Origin: Labilibaculum sp. K2S
GTDB taxonomy: Bacteria > Bacteroidota > Bacteroidia > Bacteroidales > Marinifilaceae
DNA: 64,000 nucleotides
Direction of reading: 5' to 3'
NCBI RefSeq assembly: GCF_030372765.1
Contig: NZ_JAUCMW010000002.1
Span: forward strand, 137,285-201,284
Under the pieces are notes generated by a model. The model saw nothing but the letters and a program-made list of their open reading frames with translations, was not told the origin of the DNA and searched no databases. A program made the translations under genes and the position numbers. Of the stretch, positions 38,336 to 48,307 are shown in pieces; positions within the stretch are counted from its first letter, which is position 1, and every line of letters begins with the position of its first letter.

Positions 38336-40450
38336 CTATAGTAATTCAACTTTACCCTTGGCTTTTTCAACCACTTCTTTTGCAATACCTTTTGGCACCT
38401 CAGCAAAATGATCAAATTCCATAGAAGAATTTGCTCGACCAGAGGATAAGGTTCTCAATACAGTAACGTATCCAAATTGCTCTGACAATGGTACTGTAGC
38501 ATTAACAACACGTGCTCCATGCTTAGACTCCATTCCTTCAATCTGACCTCTACGCTTATTCAAGTCACCAATGATATCTCCCATGTATTCTTCAGGTGTG
38601 ATAACTTCAATTTTCATGATAGGCTCAAGAAGTACCGGTTTCGCTTTTGAACAAGCTTCTCTGTATCCTTGCTTAGCAGCCAATTCAAACGAAAGCTGAT
38701 CAGAATCTACCGGGTGGAAAGATCCGTCAAGCAACTCAATTTTTAATGAATCAACAGTATAACCTGCCAACACACCATTCTTCATTGCTTCTTTGAAACC
38801 TTTCTGTACAGATGGGATAAATTCCTTAGGGATATTACCACCTTTAACCTTGTCTACAAACTGTAGTCCTTCTCCTTCAAAATCAGCATCCACTGGAGAC
38901 AAGTTGAAAATAATATCAGCAAATTTACCACGACCACCAGACTGTTTCTTAAATACCTGACGGTGATTAACAGTTCCGGTAATAGCTTCTTTGTATGCAA
39001 CCTGAGGTGCACCCTGATTACACTCTACCTTGAATTCACGTTTCAAACGGTCAACAATGATATCTAAGTGAAGCTCACCCATACCACTAATAACTGTTTG
39101 TCCTGATTCTTCGTCAGTTTTCACGTGAAAAGTTGGATCTTCTTCAGCTAATTTAGCCAATGCCATTCCCATCCTATCAAGATCCTTCTGAGTTAAAGGC
39201 TCAATAGCAATACCAATTACTGGCTCTGGAAAATCCATCGATTCCAACTCGATTTGAGTTTCCTTTTGACACAATGTATCACCAGTTCTGATATCTTTAA
39301 AACCAACACATGCACAAATATCACCTGCTTCAACACGATCAATCGCATTTTGCTTGTTTGAGTGCATTTGGTATAAACGCGAAATGCGTTCTTTGTTACC
39401 TGTTCTAACATTATAAACGTAAGAACCTGCATCAATAGATCCAGAATACAAACGAGTAAATGCCAAACGACCTACAAACGGGTCAGTAGCAATTTTAAAT
39501 GCCAAAGCCGCCAAAGGCTCATCAACAGAAGGTTGTCTTGAAACAACTTCATCTGTTCCGGGAACTTTACCAACAATAGCATCAACATCTAATGGAGATG
39601 GCAAGAATGTAATAACAGCATCCAACAAACGTTGAACACCTTTATTTTTAAATGCCGAACCACACAACATTGGAACAATGTCCATAGCAATAGTAGCTTT
39701 ACGAATCACATTTAAAAGCTCCTGCTCAGTAATAGAATCCGGATCCTCGAAGAAACGCTCCATCATATCTTCATCATGCACTGCAACAGCTTCTACAAGT
39801 GTCTCTCTCCACTCATTAGCTTCTTCAACCAAGTAATCAGGAATATCCTCTAACGTATAATTAGTTCCGTTCTCGTCATCATACCAAATAACAGCTTTCA
39901 TTGCGATCAAATCAACCACACCTTTAAAACTTTCTTCAGTTCCGATAGGAATTTGAACAGGAATTGGATTCGCTCCTAATTTCTCTCTTACTTCACGAAC
40001 AGCCTTGTAAAAATCAGCACCTGAACGGTCCATTTTATTTACAAAACCCATACGTGGTACTTTATATTTATCAGCTTGTCTCCAAACCGTTTCTGATTGT
40101 GCCTCAACACCACCAACTGCACAAAAACATGCAACAGCTCCATCCAACACACGCAATGATCTCTCTACCTCAACGGTAAAATCAACGTGACCCGGAGTAT
40201 CAATAATATTTACCTGATACTTTTCGCTGTCGTAATTCCAAAAACAGGTAGTTGCAGCAGAAGTAATTGTAATACCTCTCTCTTGCTCTTGCTCCATCCA
40301 GTCCATTGTAGCCGCACCATCATGCACCTCACCAATTTTGTGAGAAACTCCGGTATAATACAAAATACGCTCAGTGGTAGTTGTTTTACCGGCGTCGATG
40401 TGCGCCATGATACCAATATTTCTGGTGAATTTTAAATCTCTCTTTGCCAT
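38336..40450 (-). CDS. fusA: Elongation factor G
   Basis: 704 residues, the housekeeping translocase. All G motifs are canonical: [15 protein letters not shown] (G1), [14 protein letters not shown] (switch I), [18 protein letters not shown] (G3 with the catalytic His) and [10 protein letters not shown] (G4). Domains II-V follow, with [18 protein letters not shown] and [22 protein letters not shown] drives tRNA-mRNA translocation with GTP hydrolysis and also ribosome recycling. It lies between rpsG (26 bases) and rpsJ (24 bases). Compare the altered paralogue at 41871-44027. Confidence 0.98.
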   Translation of the reverse strand: MAKRDLKFTRNIGIMAHIDAGKTTTTERILYYTGVSHKIGEVHDGAATMDWMEQEQERGITITSAATTCFWNYDSEKYQVNIIDTPGHVDFTVEVERSLRVLDGAVACFCAVGGVEAQSETVWRQADKYKVPRMGFVNKMDRSGADFYKAVREVREKLGANPIPVQIPIGTEESFKGVVDLIAMKAVIWYDDENGTNYTLEDIPDYLVEEANEWRETLVEAVAVHDEDMMERFFEDPDSITEQELLNVIRKATIAMDIVPMLCGSAFKNKGVQRLLDAVITFLPSPLDVDAIVGKVPGTDEVVSRQPSVDEPLAALAFKIATDPFVGRLAFTRLYSGSIDAGSYVYNVRTGNKERISRLYQMHSNKQNAIDRVEAGDICACVGFKDIRTGDTLCQKETQIELESMDFPEPVIGIAIEPLTQKDLDRMGMALAKLAEEDPTFHVKTDEESGQTVISGMGELHLDIIVDRLKREFKVECNQGAPQVAYKEAITGTVNHRQVFKKQSGGRGKFADIIFNLSPVDADFEGEGLQFVDKVKGGNIPKEFIPSVQKGFKEAMKNGVLAGYTVDSLKIELLDGSFHPVDSDQLSFELAAKQGYREACSKAKPVLLEPIMKIEVITPEEYMGDIIGDLNKRRGQIEGMESKHGARVVNATVPLSEQFGYVTVLRTLSSGRANSSMEFDHFAEVPKGIAKEVVEKAKGKVELL

Positions 40451-40476
40451 ATTCTTTAAGAATCGCTTAACAGTTA

Positions 40477-40953
40477 TTAAAATCTAAAGTGAGCAAAAGC
40501 ACGGTTAGCTTCAGCCATTCTATGTGTATCCTCTTTCTTCTTGTAAGCTCCACCTTCTTCATTGTATCCACCAAGAATTTCCGCAGACAATTTTTCAGCC
40601 ATAGATTTACCAGATCTTTTGCGTGCAAAAAGAATCATACTTTTAATAGCGATTGAAACTTTTCTTTCAGGACGAATCTCTGTAGGAACTTGAAAGGTTG
40701 CTCCACCTACGCGTCGGCTCTTAACCTCTACTGCTGGAGTAATGTTTTCTAAAGCTTTTTTCCAAATCTCAAGTGGAGATTTCTCTAGCTTTTCTGTTTT
40801 CGTTTTAACGATTTCTAAAGCATCATAAAACACTTTAAAGGAAAGGTTTTTCTTTCCATCAACCATTAAGTCATTAACAAATCTTGTTACCAAAACGTCA
40901 TTAAACTTTGGATCTGGTAATAAAATCCTTTTTTTTGGTCTTGACTTTCTCAT
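40477..40953 (-). CDS. rpsG: 30S ribosomal protein S7
   Basis: 158 residues: [38 protein letters not shown] in blocks, [26 protein letters not shown] and the C-terminal [21 protein letters not shown]7 nucleates assembly of the 30S head and contacts E-site tRNA. In E. coli it represses translation of its own operon through the rpsL-rpsG gap; here that gap is 129 bases. Confidence 0.98.
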   Translation of the reverse strand: MRKSRPKKRILLPDPKFNDVLVTRFVNDLMVDGKKNLSFKVFYDALEIVKTKTEKLEKSPLEIWKKALENITPAVEVKSRRVGGATFQVPTEIRPERKVSIAIKSMILFARKRSGKSMAEKLSAEILGGYNEEGGAYKKKEDTHRMAEANRAFAHFRF

Positions 40954-41082
40954 TTTCTCTTAGTTTACGAGTTATCCGTTGTAGCTGCCTGGTTCAGTCT
41001 TCAAAAATCTCACGATCATTTACTCAACTTAATAGAGAACAACACATAAACATTAACTCACAGTTTTAAAAACTAGAATTAA
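40954..41082 (-). promoter_or_regulatory. rpsL-rpsG intercistronic region, possible S7 autoregulatory site
   Basis: A 129-base untranslated gap, the largest in the cluster. E. coli has a roughly 100-base gap at the same place that folds into the S7 repressor target. I see no terminator and no good promoter in it. The assignment rests on position; I did not establish a matching fold. Confidence 0.35.
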
Positions 41083-41463
41083 TTACTTTTTAGCTTTTGG
41101 TCTCTTAGTACCATACTTAGAACGACGTTGTTTACGACCTTCTACTCCTGAAGCATCAAGAGCACCACGAACAAGGTGATATCTTACCCCTGGAAGATCT
41201 TTTACACGACCACCTCTAATCAAAACGATCGAGTGTTCCTGTAAGTTGTGTCCTTCTCCTGGAATGTAAGCATTCACTTCTTTTCCGTTAGTCAATCTAA
41301 CACGGGCAACTTTACGCATAGCCGAGTTAGGCTTCTTAGGTGTAGTCGTATACACACGAACACAAACCCCTCTCCTCTGTGGACAAGAATCCAATGCCGG
41401 AGCCTTGCTTTTATCGATAAGCTTGGTTCTTCCTTTTCTAACTAACTGTTGAATTGTAGGCAT
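41083..41463 (-). CDS. rpsL: 30S ribosomal protein S12
   Basis: 126 residues: [51 protein letters not shown] in blocks, and [23 protein letters not shown]. The two lysines whose change gives streptomycin resistance (in TPKKPNS and GRVKDLPG) are wild type. S12 monitors codon-anticodon pairing at the A site. It is the first gene of the cluster and follows a well-formed promoter. Confidence 0.98.
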   Translation of the reverse strand: MPTIQQLVRKGRTKLIDKSKAPALDSCPQRRGVCVRVYTTTPKKPNSAMRKVARVRLTNGKEVNAYIPGEGHNLQEHSIVLIRGGRVKDLPGVRYHLVRGALDASGVEGRKQRRSKYGTKRPKAKK

Positions 41464-41509
41464 ATTAACAATTACTTTTTTAATTAAATATTTTTAACAA
41501 TTTGGTTTG

Positions 41510-41541
41510 CAAAGGTATTATTTATTTTATAAAATCAGCAA
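41510..41541 (-). promoter_or_regulatory. Promoter of the ribosomal protein cluster (before rpsL)
   Basis: On the minus strand TTG (41541-41539) is followed after 21 bases by TACCTTTG (41517-41510), then C. Both boxes and spacing fit TTG-N19-21-TAnnTTTG. The intervening bases are almost all A/T. Transcription would start near 41503, about 40 bases before the rpsL ATG. Confidence 0.75.
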
Positions 41542-41806
41542 TTCAGCCATGTAATTTTATAAAACCCCTTTAAATCAGCGCACAAAGGTAAGAAAAGCCT
41601 TTAGAAAAGACAAGTTATTCTCTATCAAAAAAATATGCTATTTGAGTTTATTTTAAAAAGAGCCGTGCCTCCCAGTAAAATTAAGGAGTAAAAGTTAAAA
41701 ATACGATCAAAATTTATAGATGTCAATTTTTATGTCCTTCGATCCCTTAATGTATATTGTATCTAACTAAAAAGTTAATTAATTTAGAAAACCTTATGAG
41801 TCAAAA

Positions 41807-41825
41807 TGAAGTTTTATCAACTTCA
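41807..41825 (+). promoter_or_regulatory. Inverted repeat before the EF-G paralogue
   Basis: TGAAGTT, five bases, AACTTCA: a perfect 7-base inverted repeat ending 45 bases before the ATG at 41871. It has no T-run. It may be a leader hairpin or protein site controlling the paralogue; no promoter box is clear on this strand. Confidence 0.3.
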
Positions 41826-41870
41826 AACCCAAAATAAATACATTTTTTTCAAACCAAAAAAAATACCATT

Positions 41871-44027
41871 ATGAAAGTGTATCAATCAAATGAAATTAAA
41901 AACATCGCCCTCATTGGCAATGCCGGCTCGGGTAAAACTACCCTTGCTGAAGCAATGCTATTTGAAGGCGGTGTTATTACAAGACGCGGAAACGTGGAAG
42001 ATAATAGCACCGTTTCTGATTACAACCCTGTAGAACACGAATATGAGAACTCTGTTTTTTCAACGGTTCTTTACTCAGAGTGGTTAGGAAAGAAGATTAA
42101 TTTTATAGATACTCCCGGCGCAGATGATTTTTCCGGAGGAGTTATTTCAGCCCTCAATGTTGTTGATACAGGTTTAATGCTTATTAATGCCTTAAATGGT
42201 GTAGAAGTTGGTACCGAAATTATAGGACGTAGAGCCGCAGCTTTAAATAAACCTTTGATATTTGTTGTTAATCAACTCGATCATGACAAAGCTAATTTTG
42301 AGTTATGCATCGAATCGGCCAAAACAAATTTTGGCAGTAAAGTTTCAATCGTACAGTATCCCGTAAACGTTGGCGTAAATTTTAATGCTCTTATTGATGT
42401 ACTAAAAATGAAAATGTATCAATGGGGTCCTGACGGAGGAGAACCGGAAATACTTCCTATACCGGACTCTGAAATTGATAAAGCCAATGAACTGCACAAT
42501 GAGCTTGTTGAATCGGCTGCAGAAAATGATGAAGACTTGATGGAACTTTTTTTTGAAAAAGGGACTTTAACAGAAGATGAAATGCGAACCGGAATGAAGA
42601 AAGGAATGATCGCGTGTGATTTCTTTCCTGTTTTCTGCGTTTCAGCCAAAAAAGATATGGGCGTACGTCGATTAATGGAATTTATTGGAAACATCGTTCC
42701 ATTCGTAACAGAAATGCCTGCTATACCAACAGTAAGCGGAAGAGAAGCAAAATGCGACCCCAATGCCCCAACTTCAGTTTTCGTATTCAAAACATCCATT
42801 GAGCCCCACATTGGAGAAGTAAGTTACTTTAAAGTTATATCAGGAAGAATTAAAGAAGGTGACGATTTAATCAATATAAATAACAACATAAAAGAGAGAG
42901 TTTCTCAACTGTATGTTATTGCAGGTAGAAACAGAGAGAGAGTTAGTGAGCTTGTTGCCGGCGATATAGGCGCAACTGTAAAATTGAAAAACACGAAAAA
43001 CAATCATACATTAAATTGTAAAGATTGTGATTTTGTATACAAAGACATCCAATTTCCTGAACCAAAGTACAGAACCGCTGTAAAAGCTAAAGATGATGCT
43101 GATGATGAGAAACTAGGAGAACTTCTGCATAGAATGCATGAAGAAGACCCTACAATAACAATAGAATATTCAAAAGAACTAAAACAAATTATATTACACG
43201 GACAGGGCGAATTCCATATGAACACCCTTAAATGGAGATTGAGTCACAACGATCATATTGAGATTGAGTTCCTAACTCCTAAGATTCCTTATCGAGAGAC
43301 TATCACCAAACTTGCTCAGGCAGATTATCGCCACAAAAAACAATCAGGAGGTTCTGGTCAATTTGGAGAGGTTCATATGATTATTGAGCCATATACTGAA
43401 GGAATGCCCGATCCGACAATGTACAAAATAGATGGTAAAGAGATGAAGGTAAACCTGCGTGGTACTGATGTAACTAATTTAAGCTGGGGTGGAAAATTAG
43501 TTTTCTGCAACTGTATAGTTGGAGGTGCTATAGATACTCGTTTTCTTCCAGCCATTCAAAAAGGTATTATGGAAAAAATGGATGAAGGCCCCCTTACAGG
43601 ATCTTATGCCAGAGATATCCGAGTGGTTGTTTATGATGGTAAGATGCACGCTGTTGATTCAAATGAAATTTCGTTTAGACTAGCTGGCCGACATGCTTTT
43701 AGCGCCGCCTTTAAAAATGCAGGCCCAAAAATCCTCGAACCAATATATAATATTGAAGTATTGGTGCCTGAAGATCGAATGGGTGATGTAATGAGTGATT
43801 TACAATCTCGTCGTGCAATGATTATGGGAATGGAAGCTGAAAAAGGATTTCAAAAGATTCTAGCCAAAGTTCCTTTAAAGGAAATGAACAAATACTCAAC
43901 TACTTTAAGTTCTTTAACCAGAGGTCGAGCTCAATTCACCATGGAGTTTGACACCTACGAAAAAGTTCCAAACGAAGTTCAGGTTGAACTTTTAGCAGCT
44001 TATCAAGAAGAAACTGCTGAAGCATAA
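41871..44027 (+). CDS. EF-G paralogue with altered GTPase site (EF-G2-like)
   Basis: 718 residues with the whole EF-G domain set, including domain IV/V markers DYRHKKQSGGSGQFGEVHM and RMGDVMSDLQSRRAMIMGM. The P-loop is intact (GNAGSGKTT), but switch I has YENSV where EF-G has RGITI, and G3 reads DTPGADDF: the catalytic histidine is Ala84 (codon 42120-42122). G4 is NQLD rather than NKxD. Related EF-G2 proteins of gut Bacteroides support translocation without GTP hydrolysis, important when energy is short; the shared loss of key residues suggests a similar role here. It diverges from the ribosomal cluster that holds canonical fusA. Confidence 0.88.
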   Translation: MKVYQSNEIKNIALIGNAGSGKTTLAEAMLFEGGVITRRGNVEDNSTVSDYNPVEHEYENSVFSTVLYSEWLGKKINFIDTPGADDFSGGVISALNVVDTGLMLINALNGVEVGTEIIGRRAAALNKPLIFVVNQLDHDKANFELCIESAKTNFGSKVSIVQYPVNVGVNFNALIDVLKMKMYQWGPDGGEPEILPIPDSEIDKANELHNELVESAAENDEDLMELFFEKGTLTEDEMRTGMKKGMIACDFFPVFCVSAKKDMGVRRLMEFIGNIVPFVTEMPAIPTVSGREAKCDPNAPTSVFVFKTSIEPHIGEVSYFKVISGRIKEGDDLININNNIKERVSQLYVIAGRNRERVSELVAGDIGATVKLKNTKNNHTLNCKDCDFVYKDIQFPEPKYRTAVKAKDDADDEKLGELLHRMHEEDPTITIEYSKELKQIILHGQGEFHMNTLKWRLSHNDHIEIEFLTPKIPYRETITKLAQADYRHKKQSGGSGQFGEVHMIIEPYTEGMPDPTMYKIDGKEMKVNLRGTDVTNLSWGGKLVFCNCIVGGAIDTRFLPAIQKGIMEKMDEGPLTGSYARDIRVVVYDGKMHAVDSNEISFRLAGRHAFSAAFKNAGPKILEPIYNIEVLVPEDRMGDVMSDLQSRRAMIMGMEAEKGFQKILAKVPLKEMNKYSTTLSSLTRGRAQFTMEFDTYEKVPNEVQVELLAAYQEETAEA

Positions 44028-44032
44028 AAAAG

Positions 44033-44057
44033 AAAAGGCCTCGAATGAGGCCTTTTT
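44033..44057. terminator. Bidirectional terminator after the EF-G paralogue
   Basis: AAAAGGCCTC, four bases, GAGGCCTTTTT. A perfect stem with A and T flanks, placed between the convergent EF-G paralogue and the type IX secretion cargo gene, usable from both sides. Confidence 0.93.
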
Positions 44058-44085
44058 CTATTTATAATTCTTATATCTCAACATC

Positions 44086-45444
44086 CTATTTTCTGATCAG
44101 CATAAAAGAGCCTTTCTTAGTATATTTCTTTTTTTGTTCTTCCCTACCCGTTGCAGTAATCACATAAAAGTAGGTTCCCGGAGTTGCCCATTTCCCATTA
44201 ACTTTTCCATTCCAGCCTCCTTCAGGATCTTTCCATTCGTATACGACTCTTCCCCATCGGTTAATAATTGTTGCACTAAAACTTTTCAATGACTGAGATT
44301 TTACTCTAAAAATATCATTCCTACCATCTCCATTAGGGGTAAATACATTTGGAACCTGCACCAAAGAAGTATCCACTACAATTGGTGTTCCTTCTTTTTT
44401 AAAATTAAATTCGTCGATACATGTTCCATCAACATTTTCTGACGAAGCTATTAGTTTCACAAAATAATTTCCAGGATGTAAATATGTATAATCAATAGGC
44501 CCCTCATCAGTAATTATTCCATCAACAAGAAGACTATCCTCAACAGTAGTGGCATTTGCAATACGATCAAAATCCTGATAAAGGAACCATTCAAAATCAT
44601 CAGCATTCACAGATTTATTATCAAAAGCAACTTCCAACGGGGCTTCACCAGCCATCGGATCAACAGAAAATTCTGCTTTTACTTTATCAGTAGAAGTCAT
44701 TATTGTCACTGACTCAAAAACACAATTGTATTGATCTTGTACAACAACAACATATGGCCGTTCGCCTTCAAAGGCTTCCAAATCGATAAAACTTTTGTTT
44801 GTTTGTAAATAGGGCAACACACCTAAACTTTCAGCGGCACTTAAAATTACCTCCGAATTTCTCAGCATAGAAAATTTCACAACCCGATCAGTAGTTTCAT
44901 CCAGAACACTTTTCAAATCATTTGGATTACCTGATCGAATATCATTATACTTTAAATCAACCGGAAGAAATGATGCCACAAAATGCAATCCCACACAATC
45001 CATTAATATCAGTGTTAAACTTGGGTTCGCATTAGCATTATTCAACACCCACGCCTGATCTTCAAATGTTTCCAATCCTTTTTCAACAACTACCCTATAT
45101 AGTCCATCAGAAAGATTTGTAAGAACAGACTCACTCTGATTATTCTCAATAATTACCGGAATTGTAAAATCAGCTGCACCTGAATCCCATTTCATCCATG
45201 TGAAAGTCCAACCTGAGGTTCCATCATTAGAGACTGCTTTTAATTCACCAACACCGGCACCTATATTATCACAAAAGACAAAAATATCATCCTGTGGGGG
45301 ACTCGTATAATGAGTTGCGGAGCTATAACTAGCTGTTGGTGCAGTAATCTGCGAGAAAATCGGATTAGACAAGACTGCAAATATCACAAGAAGTGCACAG
45401 CGAAAAATTGTCATCGAATCTATTAAGTTGGACTTAATTCTCAT
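44086..45444 (-). CDS. Secreted PKD-domain protein with gliding-motility-associated C-terminal domain (T9SS type B)
   Basis: 452 residues. A signal peptide (FRCALLVIFAVLSNPIFSQ) is followed by beta-rich segments, a PKD-like domain at about 250-345 (VKAEFSVDPMAGEAPLEVAFDN, ending HPGNYFVKLIA), and a C-terminal domain of about 90 residues beginning VPNVFTPNGDGRNDIFRV and containing IINRWGRVVYEWKD, GGWNGKVNGK and PGTYFYVI. That last domain is the type B sorting signal of the type IX secretion system, which fits gldE/gldD in the same window. The protein is likely exported to the cell surface; its role there is unknown. A second ATG at codon 11 could also serve. Confidence 0.87.
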   Translation of the reverse strand: MRIKSNLIDSMTIFRCALLVIFAVLSNPIFSQITAPTASYSSATHYTSPPQDDIFVFCDNIGAGVGELKAVSNDGTSGWTFTWMKWDSGAADFTIPVIIENNQSESVLTNLSDGLYRVVVEKGLETFEDQAWVLNNANANPSLTLILMDCVGLHFVASFLPVDLKYNDIRSGNPNDLKSVLDETTDRVVKFSMLRNSEVILSAAESLGVLPYLQTNKSFIDLEAFEGERPYVVVVQDQYNCVFESVTIMTSTDKVKAEFSVDPMAGEAPLEVAFDNKSVNADDFEWFLYQDFDRIANATTVEDSLLVDGIITDEGPIDYTYLHPGNYFVKLIASSENVDGTCIDEFNFKKEGTPIVVDTSLVQVPNVFTPNGDGRNDIFRVKSQSLKSFSATIINRWGRVVYEWKDPEGGWNGKVNGKWATPGTYFYVITATGREEQKKKYTKKGSFMLIRK

Positions 45445-45721
45445 AGTGATGTATGAATAGTTTTATGATATATCTGGAATTACAATATTAAAAAAATTAA
45501 GCCGTTTTTTCTATTATTAAACAATTATCTTTATTTGCGAAATACCTACTAAAGGATAAACAAAACCAGCAAAAGGCTGTAGTAAGGCCTTTGATGACAC
45601 CTCATTAGAACACTAGTTTACTTCACACTAAATGCTTTTTATGGAGTAATATTCAAAAAAAAGACAAAAATTACAGTTCAAATATTAATTTTGAGCTTCG
45701 AAATAATTGGAAAGATAAAGA

Positions 45722-48040
45722 ATGGAATATTTAAATGAGTTAAATCCGGTACAACGAGAAGCCGTTGAGAATATTAATGGAGCATCGCTGATTATTGCCG
45801 GAGCCGGATCGGGCAAAACAAGAGTTTTAACCTATCGAATTGCCCATCTTCTAAATCAGAAAATTCCTGCCTACTCCATTTTAGCTTTAACTTTTACCAA
45901 TAAAGCCGCACGGGAAATGAAAGAGAGGGTCGGTAATCTTGTCGATCAACAACAATCTCAATCGCTTTGGATGGGAACTTTTCACTCCATATTTTCGAAA
46001 ATATTACGATACGAAGCCGAGCATTTGGGTTTTGATTCTAATTTTACGATTTACGATACTCAAGATTCGCGCAATCTGCTTAGAGCTATTATCAGAGAAA
46101 TGCAGCTTGATGATAAGGTATATAAGGCGAATGAAGTTTTGAATCGAATTTCATCAGCAAAAAATAATTTGGTCACCGCTAATTCATATGCTCAAAACTC
46201 CGGCATTCAAAAAATTGACTCGAGCAATCGCCGGCCGCTAATTTTTGAAATTTACAAAAAATACAGTCAGCGATGCCGGCAAGCCAATGCGATGGATTTT
46301 GATGATCTTTTATTGCAGACCAATATTCTTTTTAAATCCAAACCTGAAATATTAGCCAAGTACCAAAACAAATTTAAATACATTTTGGTTGATGAGTATC
46401 AGGATACCAATTACTCTCAGTATTTAATTGTAAAAAAGCTTGCCGAAAACCATAAAAACGTATGTGTTGTTGGTGATGACGCCCAGAGTATCTATTCTTT
46501 TCGCGGTGCAAAAATTGAAAATATACTCAATTTTAAAAACGACTATCCAAAATACAAGCTTTATAAATTAGAGCAGAATTACAGATCGACACAAAATATT
46601 GTGAATGCGGCAAATAGTGTTATTCATAAAAACCTCGATCAGATAAAAAAAGTATCTTTTTCGGAAAACGAAGAAGGAGAAAAGATAAAAGTTGTTAAAG
46701 CACTTACCGATCACGAAGAGGGGTACATTGTTGCCAATGCCATTTACGAGGAAAGAATGCGTGAGCATCTTCAATATCAGGATTTTGCTATTCTATACAG
46801 AACCAATGCTCAATCGCGGATTTTTGAAGAATCATTACGCAAACTAAATTTGCCCTATAAAATATATGGCGGACTTTCTTTCTATCAGAGAAAAGAAATT
46901 AAGGACTTGCTTTCCTATTTCCGCATGACGGTAAACCCTAATGATGAAGAAGCAATTAAAAGGGTGATTAACTATCCCAAAAGAGGAATTGGAGATACTA
47001 CCGTTAACAAACTGCAGGATGCTGCCACCCAAAACGGATGCAGTATTTGGGATGTGATTTGCGGTCTGAACCAAAGACCCTATGGAATCAACTCCGGAAC
47101 CATCTCGAAACTGATGAAATTTGCAGCTTTAATCACTGATTTTCAGAAAAGACAAGATACCGACACAGCTATCGACCTTGCGAATTACGTTGCCAAAACA
47201 ACAGGTATTGTCCATGATCTTTATAATGACCGATCGCCTGAAGGAGTCTCCCGACATGAAAACATTCAGGAGCTGTTAAACGGAATTCAGGAATTTACAC
47301 AAAACTCATTGGAAGAAGGCAACGAATTGCAATTGGCCAATTATCTGGAAGATGTTGCACTGTTAACCGATCAGGACAAGGATAAAGATGAAGATCGGAA
47401 CAAAGTGACCTTAATGACCATTCACTCGGCAAAAGGTCTGGAATTTTCGCACTTACACATAGTAGGATTAGAAGAAGATTTATTTCCTTCGCAGATGGCT
47501 ACCAGCACTCAGCATGAATTAGAAGAGGAACGCAGGCTGTTTTATGTTGCTTTAACCAGAGCCGAAACAAAAGTCACCTTATCGTTTGCCAAATCGAGAT
47601 ACAAATGGGGAAACATTAGTTATCCCCGGCCAAGTCGTTTCATCAATGAAATTGATGAGAAATTTATGGATCTTCAATATGAATCGGAGCCTGATTTTTC
47701 GGGAGCCGGAAATGAAAACTTACAAAGCAGAACCGATTCTGAAATCGTAAATCAACCAAAAAAATTCGAAGCAAAACAAAGTTTCTCATCGAAACCAAAA
47801 CTAAATCAACCCATTACTCGTAACAATACAAGTAGTAGTCAGGCTAATGATCCTAATTTTATCCCTTCCAATCCAGAACAAATACAACCAGGTATGATTG
47901 TAGAGCATCAGCGCTTTGGCAAAGGAAAAGTTTTGCAAATGGAAGGAAGCAAACCAAACATCAAAGCAACCGTGTTCTTTCAAAATGTAGGTCAAAAACA
48001 GTTACTGCTAAAATTCGCAAAACTTAAAATTGTAGGATAA
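45722..48040 (+). CDS. ATP-dependent DNA helicase UvrD/PcrA
   Basis: 772 residues, superfamily 1A helicase of full length. Motifs: Q-motif LNPVQREAVEN, Walker A IIAGAGSGKTRVL, Ia ALTFTNKAAREMKERV, II ILVDEYQDTNYSQY, III VCVVGDDAQSIYSFRGA, IV LEQNYRS, V TLMTIHSAKGLEFSHLHIVG and VI EEERRLFYVALTRAE. The C-terminal 100 residues are a polar linker and a Tudor-like end (GMIVEHQRFGKGKVLQMEG). UvrD/PcrA unwinds DNA 3' to 5' in nucleotide-excision and mismatch repair and clears RNA polymerase. TAATTTTG at 45686-45693 is a possible -7 box. Confidence 0.95.
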   Translation: MEYLNELNPVQREAVENINGASLIIAGAGSGKTRVLTYRIAHLLNQKIPAYSILALTFTNKAAREMKERVGNLVDQQQSQSLWMGTFHSIFSKILRYEAEHLGFDSNFTIYDTQDSRNLLRAIIREMQLDDKVYKANEVLNRISSAKNNLVTANSYAQNSGIQKIDSSNRRPLIFEIYKKYSQRCRQANAMDFDDLLLQTNILFKSKPEILAKYQNKFKYILVDEYQDTNYSQYLIVKKLAENHKNVCVVGDDAQSIYSFRGAKIENILNFKNDYPKYKLYKLEQNYRSTQNIVNAANSVIHKNLDQIKKVSFSENEEGEKIKVVKALTDHEEGYIVANAIYEERMREHLQYQDFAILYRTNAQSRIFEESLRKLNLPYKIYGGLSFYQRKEIKDLLSYFRMTVNPNDEEAIKRVINYPKRGIGDTTVNKLQDAATQNGCSIWDVICGLNQRPYGINSGTISKLMKFAALITDFQKRQDTDTAIDLANYVAKTTGIVHDLYNDRSPEGVSRHENIQELLNGIQEFTQNSLEEGNELQLANYLEDVALLTDQDKDKDEDRNKVTLMTIHSAKGLEFSHLHIVGLEEDLFPSQMATSTQHELEEERRLFYVALTRAETKVTLSFAKSRYKWGNISYPRPSRFINEIDEKFMDLQYESEPDFSGAGNENLQSRTDSEIVNQPKKFEAKQSFSSKPKLNQPITRNNTSSSQANDPNFIPSNPEQIQPGMIVEHQRFGKGKVLQMEGSKPNIKATVFFQNVGQKQLLLKFAKLKIVG

Positions 48041-48053
48041 ATACGCTAACTAT

Positions 48054-48084
48054 TTGTATTGAAAGAAGAAATCTGTTACATTTG
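48054..48084 (+). promoter_or_regulatory. Promoter of the candidate small RNA / DUF4290 leader
   Basis: TTTG (48053-48056) and TACATTTG (48077-48084) with 20 bases between TTG and the -7 box: both boxes and spacing fit the Bacteroidota consensus. Predicted start of transcription is near 48090, over 200 bases before the next gene, exactly at the base of a long hairpin. Confidence 0.7.
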
Positions 48085-48086
48085 CC

Positions 48087-48219
48087 TTGAGTTCTAAGAT
48101 TTTCTGTAGTTGTTTAATTCGTTAAAAACAATTCATTAAAGCTTCTTTTCTACTTCGTTTAGTAAAACCAGTGAAATCTTAGATTCTTCAATAGTACTTA
48201 TAACTATCTTCATTTTTTT
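48087..48219 (+). ncRNA. Candidate structured small RNA (about 105 nt plus U-tract)
   Basis: TCTAAGATTT (48093-48102) pairs perfectly with AAATCTTAGA (48174-48183); TTGA (48087-48090) with TCAA (48188-48191) extends the outer stem, and CTG/CAG (48104-48106 / 48169-48171) the inner one. The promoter places the RNA's 5' end at the stem base. ATAGT/ACTAT (48191-48207) then seven T (48213-48219) may terminate it. A hairpin-closed RNA of this size with a large inner loop resembles 6S RNA (Bacteroidota 6S-Flavo type), but I could not match a consensus. The alternative is a long structured leader of the DUF4290 gene. Confidence 0.5.
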
Positions 48220-48307
48220 GTGCTATTGCGTTGCATTCTTACAAGTTTGCCAAAATTACCTATCGTATAAAAAAAGTTATTACCAGATTAAAACAACAAC
48301 AAAATAA

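Larger units (their letters stand above)
41464..41870. other. Divergent intergenic region between rpsL and the EF-G paralogue
   Basis: About 400 AT-rich bases without a coding frame. The rpsL side contains the promoter at 41510-41541. The other side contains a 7-base inverted repeat at 41807-41825. The middle has no recognisable signal for me. Confidence 0.6.

Noticed and set aside
42419..42811. Long open frames opposite the EF-G paralogue and opposite other genes such as hisS, ettA and tkt
   Set aside because: They are antisense shadows of well-supported genes and have low-complexity or frame-echo composition.
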